Part shown: positions 11,161-21,897 of the stretch, in pieces
Layout: each line of letters opens with the position of its first letter
How positions within the stretch are numbered: position 1 is the stretch's first letter
Origin: Zygnema cylindricum
Taxonomy: Eukaryota > Streptophyta > Zygnematophyceae > Zygnematales > Zygnemataceae
DNA: 64,000 nt
Direction of reading: 5' to 3'
NCBI GenBank assembly: GCA_037447655.1
Contig: JBBHKE010000672.1
Coordinates: forward strand, 137,001 to 201,000
Notes under the pieces: generated by a model
What the model saw: only the letters and a program-made list of their open reading frames with translations
The model's database searches: none
Told to the model about the DNA's origin: nothing
Made by a program: the position numbers and the translations under genes

Positions 11161-11856
11161 ACGTTGGCGGCGGCGTGAAAGAAGCGTTATAAGACTGGTG
11201 CGCGAAATGTCGCCCCACAACTGGGGGAGCGACACTAAGGGAGCCAAGCCAGCCAAAGCGCCTCGCTTCCTTTCCCCTAGGCCAGACGGTCGTAGCTCGC
11301 TTGCCAAACAGCAAGGAGACACGCGGATTTACTTGGGCCGCGCATCCCACGGAGGCTCCTCCATTTCCATCTCTTTTGATCCCCCTACCGCGGTGCTCTC
11401 CTCACCAAACTCTCCAAACCCAGAGCCCCATCAAACCCCCTCCCATCCCCTTCCGTGCTCCTGCCCCCTCACCCCTCTGTCTGACTCCCCTCCCTCCACC
11501 CCCTCCCGCGGCCTCGCCTCCCATCTACCGCCCCCCTGCTTTGCCCATGTGTGTCCGACATCGTGGCCATGTGTGTATTTTGACGTGGCAGTGTTCTTTT
11601 GACATCACCTCCTACATGTCCCTCAATGATCCCGCGCCTACAGCAGCAACCCCCTCCTCCAAAAGTGCGCCACGGGGGCTCTTTTGTGCGGCGGTCGGGG
11701 CTGCCGCGTTTGGCTCAACAGGTTGTCTAACGCGTTTTGCCAAGTGTTGGATCCAAACACGTGAATGGGCCGGCAAGGGGGTGGGGGGAAGAACAAGGGG
11801 GAAGAGGGGGCCGCCGGTGGGGGCTGTAGTCGAGGAGAAGAGCTATGGAGAGGCTG

Positions 11857-11891
<35 letters not shown>

Positions 11892-12780
11892 GCATGGAAG
11901 CGAACGCGGGGCCAAGCGCTAACCTCATGGAGGGGGAGAGGGTGGAGTGTGACGCTGTCGTCACGGCCAAGGGGGGCGAGTTGTGGGGGGTGGCGCAGGC
12001 CGTGCCGCGTGGCGCTCAACTCTATCTCTCTCTCTCTCTCTTGTCTCTCTCTCTCTTCCTCTTTCTTCCTCTCCCTGGGATTGTCTCAGGGGCCAGGGGG
12101 AAGTCCGAGGACATGTGTTCGGTGGGCGGCGGCTCTAGTGAGGCGGCTGGCGGAGGCGTTAGCTGGAGGGTTGGGGCCATTGGGGAGAGTCAAATTGATA
12201 TGAGGAGGGAGGATGGGAGAGTAGGGAGGGAGAGGACCAAATAGGGGAGGGGGCGAGAGGGAGGAGGGGAGGGGGCGAGAAAGAGGAGGGGAGGGTGCGA
12301 GAGGGAGGGGAGGAACAAGGGGAGGGAAAGAGAGGAGAGGGAGAGAGGGGGGAGAGGGAGATGGAGTGGGATAATAGAGAGAAAGATAGAGTGCCAGCAA
12401 GGGAGAGAGATCGGGAGGCAGAGAAGGAAGCAATGGTGCCAAGGAGATTGTCGCTTATGGGAGGAGGGAGAGGGGGAGACTTAAATAGGGAAGAGAGGAG
12501 GGACGAGAGAAGGGGCGAGAAAAGTGAGAAGGGAGAAGCGAGGAGAAAGAGAGAGAAGAGGGAAGGGAGCTAAGGGAGAATCAAGAAATAGAATGAAGAT
12601 AGAAAAAACCGGGGTGAAAATAAAACAGAGAGGGTTTAGAAAAACATAATATGAGAATTGTTAGGGGGGAGGAGCTGAAGAGCGACAAAGGAAGAGTGGG
12701 AAAAGGGGTGGAGGAGAGGGGGTACTTATGTGATACAGAAGGAGAGTTAGGAGGATAGAAATGATGATGCATTCCCCCCC
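11160..12780. repeat. GC-rich, strand-skewed low-complexity block
   Basis: Bases 11350-11560 are C/T-rich, 11760-12000 are G-rich, and 12190-12580 are nearly pure G/A (gagggagg motifs). A short CT microsatellite lies at about 12020-12070. The long open frames here (for example 11301-12203) are artefacts of composition. The block abuts the 3' end of the methyltransferase retroelement at about 12780. Confidence 0.85.
11859..11890 (+). repeat. Homopolymer run of 32 G
   Basis: Uninterrupted G from 11859 to 11890 inside the G-rich block. It could form G-quadruplexes. The true length may differ because assemblers handle such runs poorly. Confidence 0.9.
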
Positions 12781-12784
12781 CCAG

Positions 12785-13800
12785 CTGGTTGAGACGGATG
12801 GGTTTCTGCGTAACGACCTGCTGCAAATCCGAGGCCTAAAACAAATGAGAGAGATTGATGGTCAATGACACGACCTAAAAAAATGCAACGTTGCCATTTT
12901 GTGAGACCGTGGGCAGCTGTAGTGTTGGGAAGGAAATGCATAAGGTGTTCTTTTTCTGTGGCTATAGGCTCATCTAGGCCGTCTGTGTGAATATTTCTGA
13001 AGAGCCGGGCCCATCGTTGGAAAAAACGTGAGAATGTGGGTAAGACACTAGAGTGCGAAGGACTTTGAGTGGTTGACCTGAGACGTTAATGTTGTAATTC
13101 GATGGGTGATCAGACTGGAGACATGTTTGGACTTTGTAGAAGGGAAGTAGGGTTGTCTGAATATCGATAAGATATGGTTTGAAAGAAAGATTTTCTTCTC
13201 GTAGGCGACCAATATCGATCACATTGGTCCATTTAGAACGTAATCGATGGGCTAAGAAACCATGGCAAGAGCCATCAATTATAAGAGGAGTGTCAATTAA
13301 TGCCTATATTCGCTTATAATCAGATATAACTCTAGGTTGAGGATCGTTATATGCTGCCACAATTTCCAAAAAATATCCTAAGGGTCAATCTTATGATTGC
13401 TCAAAATGGATATTCCGAAGTAGTTCAAAAAATAGTTTAGTGCGGGGATCAACCAAGCTGAGACCTTTGCCTGCTCGTGACAGGCCCTGACACTCCCAAC
13501 CGGCAAAGAGAAGATCAATTTGTTGTACATCAAAAAGGTGTTGATTTCCTATCAAACGAATGTCTTTAGGTAAAGATGTGTGCTTGTGAGCATAGGCAAA
13601 TTTTGGGAAAACATGCGGATATTGTCCGTGTAAGAGGTGTATCTGGGCTTTCCGATCTAAAGGGTAAGTGTCGACTGAGTAGTAGTGCTTGATAAGTAAT
13701 TCGTTGCTAAGGCATGAAAAAAGGGAAGTAGCTATGCTTGCGAATAGATCTAAAATGACTAGATTGTTTTGATGAGGGTTGAGCTGAGTTGGTTCCTAAT
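12785..13800 (-). pseudogene. C5-cytosine DNA methyltransferase domain of a retroelement (decayed)
   Basis: Reads 13800 down to about 12785. Family motifs appear in order. Motif I is DLFASIATSLF (DLF at 13742-13750), followed by an acidic VDTYPLDRKAQ segment. Motif IV is AGWECQGLSRAGKG, with the catalytic Cys codon at 13490-13492 in ECQ rather than PCQ. Next is DPRTKLFFELLR. The ENV-like motif is YFLEIV (GAA at 13364-13366), and a motif-VIII-like segment is AHRLRSKWTN. After a frameshift near 12990 come MHFLPNTTAAHGLTK and the motif-X-like FLGRVIDHQSLSFVLG. Stops lie at 13796-13798 (upstream), 13391-13393, 13385-13387 and 13304-13306. It lies directly downstream, in the same orientation, of a retroviral-type protease and gag, so it was part of a retroelement polyprotein. 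The family transfers a methyl group from S-adenosylmethionine to cytosine C5. This copy cannot be active. Confidence 0.82.
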
Positions 13801-13899
13801 TAATGGGAAGAAAACCGGAAGGATCTACTGAAATGAGAGGGGGAAGAGGGACTCGGGATAGGGGAATCTTGAGTGTGTATTTATAAATGTGATCAAATT

Positions 13900-14645
13900 C
13901 ACGAGAATCAATCACAAATCGTGGGTAATTGAAAAGGTCTGGCATGGCGAGGATGTTGGGCAAAATTTTCTTCGCTGATAGAGAATGGAAATTTCATATC
14001 CTACCGAATTTCTAGAGTAAGCAGGGACAAATTTGGCAACGTGAGCCATAATGGGTATGGGTTGTCAGGCGGAAATTAGAGGTAGACAGATTTTCTTTTC
14101 TCGATAGTTGGTAGAACGGTAGGAAAATGATTAATCATACATGTCAATATCGCCTCCTACTCTGAAAATCATATCTTGTCCCACAAAACACTCGTATCAC
14201 TACACTTGGTGACCAACGCGTGAGCACGGACCTCTGCAATATTAGATTCTGTACCATTTTGTAAGCTAAAACAGAGTGGACCTTTGGTAATGCCCAAAAT
14301 TTGTTCGGTAGTTCACGCTGAGGTGAGTAAATGTGTGGTAGTCGACTGAAGTTTATTGGTTGTCAAACGTAGTTTTAGTGCAAAAGATGACCCCAAAATA
14401 ACTGGTTTTGCACAGGTGTCTATAAGTGGTTATGACGGTGTGACACCATTGACTAAAAATGCACCCTTCCCATTATCCAAAAAACTGATGTGTAGGTCAA
14501 GTGAACTACGTTTTTCGGTAGAGATAGGCCTAAAAGCTTCCAGATTAAGGTACATTTGCAAAGCTTGTAACGCTGCAGATGGGACGGATGAGACTGCAGA
14601 TTTAGGGTTGCGACAATCGAAAATCATAGTAGATAAAATGCACAA
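13900..14645 (-). pseudogene. Retroviral-type aspartic protease region of the same retroelement
   Basis: The active-site region reads PLIDTCAKPVILG, with the Asp codon at 14418-14420; the canonical DTG has become DTC. A second protease segment, ALVTKCSDTSVL, then after a one-base shift GQDMIF, matches the later part of such domains. Stops at the junction and in the spacer (about 14430, 14310, 14130) show decay. The segment connects gag (upstream) with the methyltransferase (downstream) in the same orientation. Confidence 0.65.
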
Positions 14646-15503
14646 TCTTTGCTAAACCCTATAACTACGGTCAAGGATAGTGAGTGCTTTCGCCGTGATG
14701 GAGAAAGCTGTTTCGGGCCGATTGCTTAGTGTCTTTTTGGAAAATGAGAATGGGAGACGGGTGGTAGACTGTTTATCCTCACGATTATGATCAATCGTGC
14801 CCTTTTCAAACATGGTTGCCCATTTTTGGATGGTCGAATCTCGTAAAACTCGATCAGCTAGTGTGGGATGATGGACAGCTGTACGAGCCATGCCAGTTAT
14901 GTGAGTTGGCGGTTTCATTTGAGCCATAAGGGCTGCAAATTGGTCTTTGATCATGGCGGCCATTTGAGTTTGCATTTCCTCCCTCTCTTTCTCTTTTCGA
15001 GACACTTTAGGTGGAGAATCTTTTTCACGCTCTTTAACTAGTTGGACTAGTTTGGCCAATCTAGTTAGAATTCGGCCATTTCGAATCTAATTTTGATATG
15101 AAAATCTAGGGTTTTTATATGTGACAGCGATACACAAAATGGCCAGTCAATTTGCACTGTGTACAATTCGTAGATTTATCCGGACAGGTTTGAGCATCGT
15201 GCCCAATCTTGCAAAATCGGAAATAAATACGATTGGGTGGTTGATTTGGTCAGGTTTCCATGGCTGGAACCTTTGGTGACTGATTATTTGGCCTTAAGTT
15301 ACGGGGGTTTGGTAGATTGAAAGGGATAGCTTCTTTTTGAGGTGCTTTTGGCCGATCCTGGGCCTCCCAATAACAATTTGTCATTTCGTATTCTACTGCC
15401 TATTGAGCTGCGTAGTCAAAGGTAAATTTGAGACCGTATGTTTATGTAAGATGACTTTGAATAAATTTCTTCGATTGGAAAGGAAATTGTCCAACAAACA
15501 TCT
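14646..15503 (-). pseudogene. gag with two zinc knuckles, methyltransferase retroelement
   Basis: Reads 15503 down. The 5' part contains FPFQSKKFIQ and a segment typical of the end of a retrotransposon gag. Two zinc-knuckle motifs lie at about 15184-15222 (CKIGHDAQTC, first Cys replaced by Phe) and 15124-15165 (CTQCKLTGHFVYRC, a perfect CX2CX4HX4C). A charged Lys/Glu-rich region with KERE and KEKEREE follows (14652-15059). The frame is interrupted by stops and at least one shift near 15060. The upstream gag is cut at 15503/15504 by an LTR. Reverse transcriptase and integrase are not present downstream, so the element is truncated. Confidence 0.7.
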
Positions 15504-16846
15504 TGAAACTCTGAGACCTCCATAGGTCCTCAGAAGGAACAGCTTGCAAGAAGCCTCTAGGATAACCCTGACCCTTTTGTGTTTCAGCAAGAATAACTGC
15601 CACCCCAGCAGACAAAAACTCTGACCACCTTCACCCCTGTAAAGGCAAGACTCCCGTGAGTCGATAGCAAAAAGAATCTATGAATTTGCTCCCCTGAGCA
15701 GTAAGATATGGAGGGTCAAAGTTGACCTCTTGTACATAAACACTTTGGGAGAGAGGGTCCTATCTACCAATTTTTCTAAGTCCAATCTCTCTCACAAACT
15801 CTATCTACTGATATACGAAACCAATCATATTGATCTTCCGTACACAAAAGTACAGCTGTCGGTGTACTTTATGTACGAATACTGTACGACATGGCTAAAA
15901 TGTCGACACGTGGTATATCTGGATTTGCTCCTTTAATCCTCAAAGATGTCGCGATCCAAAGTCATTCTGCCACGTGTCATCCGATGTGGCGATGACTAAA
16001 AACCGCATAAATCCTCTTTCGCGATCTCGACATGCATTCCGGCCGTCTGATTAAATGCAGATTTAATCGTAGCGGTAATAAATACCTGCGCGGTATTCAT
16101 TTCGCTATCGAAACAAATGCGCAGTACTAGTTTGCTGCCCGTACCCTAATCCGTACATTTACATAACCGAACCTATGTATCCTGTAAATAGTTCCCGTTA
16201 AATAAATTTGTCAGCGTAGTAATGTTTATCTAGTTATCAAACACTATATTCTATAACACTAGTCTTAGACTAAATGGATAGAGCTAACGGTTATCGACGG
16301 ATTTAACGGCCGGTAGGTACCAGGATCAAATCTTGGATCCGACAGCTATCCTTTTAGTAAATCAGTTAATTTACTACGAAAAATCAACTAATCTACTACC
16401 CGTAAATCTCAGGATAGCATATGCAGCCATGGCTCTAGCTTCATCTCCAACTTTCAGTGACTGCAACAAGTGTGGGAGTTGAAGGGAGAAGTTAGAGGCA
16501 GACTGCCTTGGCTTCTTTTCTGCATTTTATTTTAGACCTAGAAAATACTAAACGAACCATCAATTTCTACACTCCCCTTATTTTCTAGTCAATCTTCAAT
16601 TTCAGACCACACTTCTCCCTGCAAAAAATTAGCTTAGGGGAAGGCACAGGTTTGGTCATCATATCTGCTACCATCTCGCTATCTGGTCGGTACTCTAAAC
16701 TGATTATTTTGTTTTCTACTTTCTCTCTAACAAAGCTGAGTCTAATGTCCATGGGTTTTGCTTTAAAATGATGTTAAGGATTGGCAGAAATAGCAATTGC
16801 TGCCTGATTATCACAAAAAAAATAATGCACACCACTTTTAAGGTGA

Positions 16847-16856
16847 NNNNNNNNNN
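16847..16856. other. Assembly gap (10 N)
   Basis: Ten undetermined bases inside the Copia element, at the point where the RNase H coding sequence stops. The true missing length is unknown. Confidence 0.98.
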
Positions 16857-17104
16857 GGTGGGAGATCCCATGCTTAAAAATTACCTTGATCGAAGTATAT
16901 GATCCTTTCATACTACTATCCTCGAGATACGCTTTTTTCCAAAACCCCCTCTCACTCACCTGTTAACCCCGTACGTAGTTCAGAAGCTTAAGGAGGCCCC
17001 AAACTTCCTTCGTATAAATGTTTCTTTCGTCCAGGTAGAAGTTGTCTCCTCTGTTTCCTTCTTCTCCTCCACCTGTTTCCTTTCCTTTTCCTCTGCTGGT
17101 GTGG
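16857..17104 (-). other. Unrelated sequence inside Copia element E
   Basis: It replaces the expected gag/pol sequence between the gap and the gag fragment. On the - strand it is open and joined in frame to gag, and it contains a good splice-donor-like CAG|GTGAGTGAG near 16964. It has no match to the other Copia copies here. It may be captured host sequence or an unrelated piece joined at a deletion. Confidence 0.4.
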
Positions 17105-18530
17105 TAATCGTTGAAGTGCTTTGCCGCCATATTGTTGAAATCCCAGGTTTCAGTATCATTCTTCTCGTTCCTCGGAATTGGTGACATGAATGTTGTACAT
17201 ATTGCTAATGGTGTGGTCGTCTCCTTTTCCTTTCCTTTGTCCACCTCCTCTTCTTCCTTTGTCTCCTCTGTTGAAGATGGACCTGCTTTCTTTGTAAATA
17301 TGCTTCCTTCAAACCCCGGAGGAATTCGAAGACTTGATGCATGCCCCAATTGTCCACTCACTCTCCCCCAAAACCTTTTTTCGCATAGAGCTCCTATCAT
17401 CATACTTTCCTAGTATATGAAGCTAGTTCCATTAAAAATTCGTACCCTAGAGGGTGGGCCCATAACCTGTAACTCTGAGACCTCCATAAGTCCTCAGAGT
17501 GGACAGCTTTTAAGAAGCCTCTAGGATATCCCTGACCCCTTTGTGTTTTAGCAAGAACAGCTGCCACCTTGGTAGACAATAACTCTGACCACCTTCACCA
17601 TTGTAAAGGCAAGACTCCCTTGAGTCGATAGCAAAAAGAATCTTTGAATTTGCTCCCCTTAGCAGTAAGTTATGGAGGGTTAAAGTTGACCTTTTTGTAC
17701 AGAAGCTCTCTGGGAGAGAGGGTCCTATCTCCTAATTTTTCTAAGTCCTATCTCTCTCACAGATTCTATCTACTGATGTACGGAGCCAATTAGATTACAC
17801 TTCCGTACACAAAGGTACAGCTGTCGGTGTACTTTATGTACGAACATTGTACAACATGGCCTAAATGTCGACACATGGTATATCTGGATTCGCTCCCTTA
17901 ATCCTCGGAGAAGCCGCGATCCAATGTCATTGCGCCACTTGTCATCCGATGTGGCGATGACCAAAAACCGCCAAAATCCTCTTCCGCGATCTCGACGTTT
18001 AATTCCGACCGTTCGATTAAATTCACATTTAATTGTAGCCTTAATAAATACATACGCGGTATTCGTTTCGCTAAAAAATTAAATGCGCGGTATTCGTTTC
18101 TAATCCGTACTATAATCCGTACTTTTACATTAATAGATCTATGTCTCCCGTAAACAGTTTCAGTTAAATGAATAATCCTACGTTGTAATGTTTAATTAAA
18201 TATCAAACCATATAGTATGTAACACTAGGTTTAGACTTAATGGATAAGGCTACCGGCTACCGGCAGCTTTCCTTCCGCTAGGTACCAAGATCAAATCCTG
18301 GAGGCATCATGTATTATTTTAGTAAATAAACCCCTAATGATAAATAAACTAATATTTATATTCGTAAACCTCTGGATAGCCTAGGTAGCCATGGCTCTAG
18401 CTTCTTCTCCAATTTCCCAGTGACTGCGACAAGTTTGATAGTTGGAGAGAGAAGTTAGATGTAGACTGCGTGGGCTTCTTTCTATATTTCTATTTAGACA
18501 TAGAAAATACTTTAAAAGGACCATTAATTT

Positions 18531-19181
18531 CTACACGATACACCTCGAAAAATGTTGCGGAAACTTCTTGACAGTCCTAAGGATGAGTAGTTCTTTTCCA
18601 TTCGCGTGACAATCGACGATCATCCAATTGATTACCCGAAGTCGAGTAATCTTCGTTGAAACTTGCTTAACTTTCCGGATCGACACCTGGACGTTCACGT
18701 ATTTATCACACGGTGGGTCCAAATTTTCGGTAGCAACGCCTTCCACGAGAGGATCCACGTCGAGTGATCCCATTTCCTGTGTCGAATGGTCGGGTCCTTG
18801 GTCTTCAGTACAATCCACGTCCTTTTCAGCTAAAGGTGGTAATAAACCCTCCGTAGCAGTGTTTTTCGCCGCAAAAAATGTGGTAATATGTGAAGTAATA
18901 GGCCACATATTGCAAATAATAGAGCTCAATTTTTGGCCAAAAGACGATACAAAGCAAATAATAGAGAAGCAAAAGTCAAGGTAACCGAAGAATGCGGAAA
19001 GACAGTGCCATTGTTGGACCAAACGCCGAATATATATACGAAAAGAAATAAATTTGGTGGGAAAAGGGGAGGGAAACCATTCCCCATACTTTTGGTCATC
19101 AAAATTTAAAATTTTAACATTTTTCGTATCAAAATTTGAGACGACACAAAGAAGGCGGGAAAGTTTCAAAAAGTTCGTCAA
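18531..19181 (-). CDS. Unrecognised 216-codon open frame, cut by an LTR
   Basis: The frame is open from 19181 to the border of Copia element E. The downstream half looks protein-like: acidic (EKDVDCTEDQGPDHSTQE), then RKVKQVSTKITRLRVINW and ANGKELLILRTVKKF. The N-terminal third is hydrophobic and less convincing, so translation may start near 18914. It has the same orientation as the gag-protease-methyltransferase remnant on the other side of element E, so it may be the 5' gag of that element. I found no matching target duplication to prove this. The function is unknown. Confidence 0.35.
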   Translation of the reverse strand: MTNFLKLSRLLCVVSNFDTKNVKILNFDDQKYGEWFPSPFPTKFISFRIYIRRLVQQWHCLSAFFGYLDFCFSIICFVSSFGQKLSSIICNMWPITSHITTFFAAKNTATEGLLPPLAEKDVDCTEDQGPDHSTQEMGSLDVDPLVEGVATENLDPPCDKYVNVQVSIRKVKQVSTKITRLRVINWMIVDCHANGKELLILRTVKKFPQHFSRCIV

Positions 19182-20532
19182 TTTTGAGAGGGGGGATATG
19201 CACTTGGTAAGTGACGACGATTTTCATGAAAGAGACATGGTAACTGCCTGCTTCTATTAGAATCTACGGATCGGCTTTTGATTGGCGACGGGTATGACAA
19301 GCGCTTGGGGTGACGTCGTGCTGGAACGGTAATGTTTGCGTGGATATAAATTTGTCTACGTGTAAATTTTGGCGACCAATCAGGAAACGCTTGAGATGAG
19401 GTGCTTGCCGAGATCGTACAGTTGGGACCAATTTAGAATAAAATTTACTCTAATACGTCATTACATTAACGATAATACCGGTCACAAGCTGGGGAGACGG
19501 AAGTGCATCCATTTTAAAATTAACACACATATTAGTATGAATTCACTCTAAATAAAACAAAACGTCACGACATTATTAGAGTAAAGATCCCTTATTAACG
19601 TACATTATCGCGGTAAAACGGACAAGTGCAAAACCGTTGACACAACAAGCGTTGCTTAAACGTTAAATCCGTACAAATTACACTTCGTACAACTGTATCA
19701 AATTTGTATAATTAACGGCGAATAGCTGACGCTTAACTGCGGTGAAATATTCTGACATGTACACTGGAATGATTTACATTGTTACGTGACGGCGTACGAT
19801 TTGAATTAAATTGTACGGTTACCTTTATTACTGTAAGCATGGTTGCGACCGACATTTCTTTTTGTCAAAGACCCAAATTAGCGTTAGTAAACAATTAGAG
19901 TGTATGTTTTTTTGCGAAAATCTGAAATTCTCAAATAGCGTACACCATTGTAATTGGTTGTATACGCTAATGAAACCTACACGCTAATAGCGATTGGCGG
20001 TGTACTGTACATTATAGAAACGTAAAGTACAGGAAAATTTCAATTTATGACGTAAGCGTAAGTGCTACAAAGGTTTGTCCTGTCAATTTTAGGTCCGATA
20101 TTTGCATTTGATACTGTAGCTCTCGCATCGACGGTTCAGATTTAGTAATTTTAAATGCGATTTCACCCGTCATAAAAATCCAGACAGAAAAGCTCACTTA
20201 AGCCCGAATTCGCGTCCTTGACTTCGCACGAAAAGCGCAGGAGTTGTATTTTAAGAAAACTAAACAATTTTTCCGAGAAGGAAACTCGAAGAATTGCAAA
20301 GCTGAATTTATTGCCAACCGTACTACAATACAAGTACTGTACTGCATTTTGATCAAAGGTTCTGACATCTGCGCGATAACCCTGGATATCGCCCCACGTG
20401 AGACGGTAAATAGCAACAAAAGCAAAGGATAAAAATTGCTGACCCGGATTTTGGTCTCACATGGTCGGCCAGATCGGCAAAAGGAAATGATAAGGGCCGA
20501 TGACGTGGATTTTTATCCGGATGGGCCGAAGA
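19182..20532. other. Non-coding, MITE-like family sequence
   Basis: No gene. About 19780-20013 is a member of the MITE-like family. Its right end at 19989-20013 reads acgctaatagcgattggcgg followed by tgtac, and its interior (cccaaattagcgttag at about 19871) matches the copy at 21740-21897. Confidence 0.5.
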
Positions 20533-21019
20533 GTACACCGTGAATCGCTATTAGCGTACATGACGCTAATTGGGGTACATCTTTTTTTGGGGCAAATTCT
20601 CAAATAGAATAAAGTACGCTAAATGTTTTTGCACGTTTTTTGAGGTACCCCGCTCAATACGGTTCATAACTGTAATTTAGTGTCCTTTCAAATAGTGTGG
20701 TGTACGGACTGCCAGATCTGTACTATTCCGTACCTTTTTAAATTTAAAAGTACAAAAAAGATAATATTATATAATTGCGTAAATAGTTTCCGGCATACGC
20801 AGATGTCAAAAAAAAGCGACGGCGAACAATTTGAACAATTTCGTACATATGCATGTTTTAGTGTGGACATATTATGTGCCGAAAATTTCAGTTTACAAAT
20901 TAGAGTACATGACAAATTAGTATCATGGTGTACCCGAAAAAACACAATTTACCGTAAAGTACGCTAATTGTTTCATTACGCTATATATTCTATTACGCTA
21001 ATAGCGATTCACGGTGTAC
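20533..21019. mobile_element. MITE-like element with perfect 26-bp terminal inverted repeats
   Basis: Bases 20533-20558 and 20994-21019 are exact inverted copies, with core caccgtgaatcgctattagc. The 487-bp element is AT-rich and has no transposase. The same termini, with changes, occur at 6356, 6578, 20013 and 39070. The interior repeats the terminal word (tacgctaattgtttcattacg). The non-autonomous type is inferred; the superfamily is not determined because no target duplication is clear. Confidence 0.85.
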
Positions 21020-21030
21020 CGTTGGAGAGG

Positions 21031-21119
21031 CCATAAATTCTGCGGCTCGCCGCTGATATAAAAATACGCGTGTGAGAACCCATAAATTCCGCCGCTCGCC
21101 GCTAAGATAAAAATACGCG
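21031..21119. repeat. 49-bp tandem duplication
   Basis: Two units start at 21031 and 21080 with ccataaattc and continue with ctcgccgct...ataaaaatacgcg. They lie directly beside the 26-bp inverted-repeat element. The word acgcgcgcgcaaatgaagc then recurs at about 21113 and 21240. Confidence 0.85.
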
Positions 21120-21639
21120 CGCGCAAATGAAGCGGAAATGCAAAACTGAAAAGTGCAACGAACAAGCGACAAGCGGCGGAATCTACGGCGTCTGCAACGG
21201 CGACTTCCTTCTGAAGACGGAGTGGAGGACACAAAAAATACGCGCGCGCAAATGAAGCAATTTTTTTTTTAGTGTCCGTACAATTTTTCGTACAGTGTGA
21301 GACGAGCAAAATTTACGAAAGCTACGAAACAAAACGAATTCTAAGTAGTTTTCATAAAAAAGTCCAAAATCTGTACGAATGGGACATCTATGCTATTAGC
21401 GCATTGGACGCTAATTCGGTTCCCTCAAATTTTGAAAAAAATCCAAAAATAGCATTAATAATTATATTTTTCCTTTACGCCATTTAGGGTTTGTTCCAAT
21501 TACTGTAACAAACGAAACACACTGTGATTTTAATAGCGTGGTGTACGGTTAATGTCACACTGTACAAAATTGTACATTTCTAAGTGAAAAAAAACAGAAA
21601 AAAATTTAACATATGCACGCGCGCATGTGAATGAGCACT

Positions 21640-21897
21640 GGAAAAAAGTGAAAATTTAACTCACATAAAATAGTCTAGCAAGTACGGACAGTAAAACTAC
21701 GCGACAACGTACAATTTCAAAGATTTTGTACGGATACCTATACTAGTGAAAGCATGTTTAGGGATTTTTTTCTATTTTTTTGAAAAACCCAAATTAGCAT
21801 TAGAAAAAAATTTAGAATATATGTTTTTTTTTGAAAATATTCAAATTCCCAATTAGCTTTGATAACGTTAATTATTTTTATACGCAAAAAAAAAAAT
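21640..21897. mobile_element. Left half of a MITE-like element split by Copia element C
   Basis: The sequence matches the family copy at about 19790-19980 (gtacggata...gtgaaagcatg and cccaaattagcattag). It stops at the border of element C at 21897 and resumes at 39040. The outer left end is not precisely placed. Confidence 0.6.

Larger units (their letters stand above)
15504..18535 (-). mobile_element. Copia element E, rearranged, around an assembly gap
   Basis: Left LTR 15504-16571 (1068 bp) and right LTR 17468-18535 (1068 bp), both TG...CA on the + strand. They differ at many positions and belong to different subfamilies. Between them are the polypurine tract and 3' end of pol (16572-16846, - strand RNase H tail), 10 N (16847-16856), about 245 bp of unrelated sequence, and the gag start (about 17105-17452). 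The flanking pentamers (catct, cgata) do not match. This is a chimera from recombination between two elements, a large internal deletion, or a misjoin at the gap. Confidence 0.75.

Noticed and set aside
11301-12203. A 300-codon open frame on the + strand
   Set aside because: It crosses the G32 run and CT microsatellites; the translation is Pro/Gly/Ser/Leu low complexity with no domain. It is open only because of skewed composition.
15504-18535. Element E as a normal complete Copia with paired LTRs
   Set aside because: Both LTRs are 1068 bp, but they differ at many sites, share signatures with different subfamilies, and lack a common target duplication.
21000-21300. CRISPR-like or satellite array
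   Set aside because: Only two 49-bp tandem units and scattered repeated words. No regular spacers, and the host is a eukaryote.
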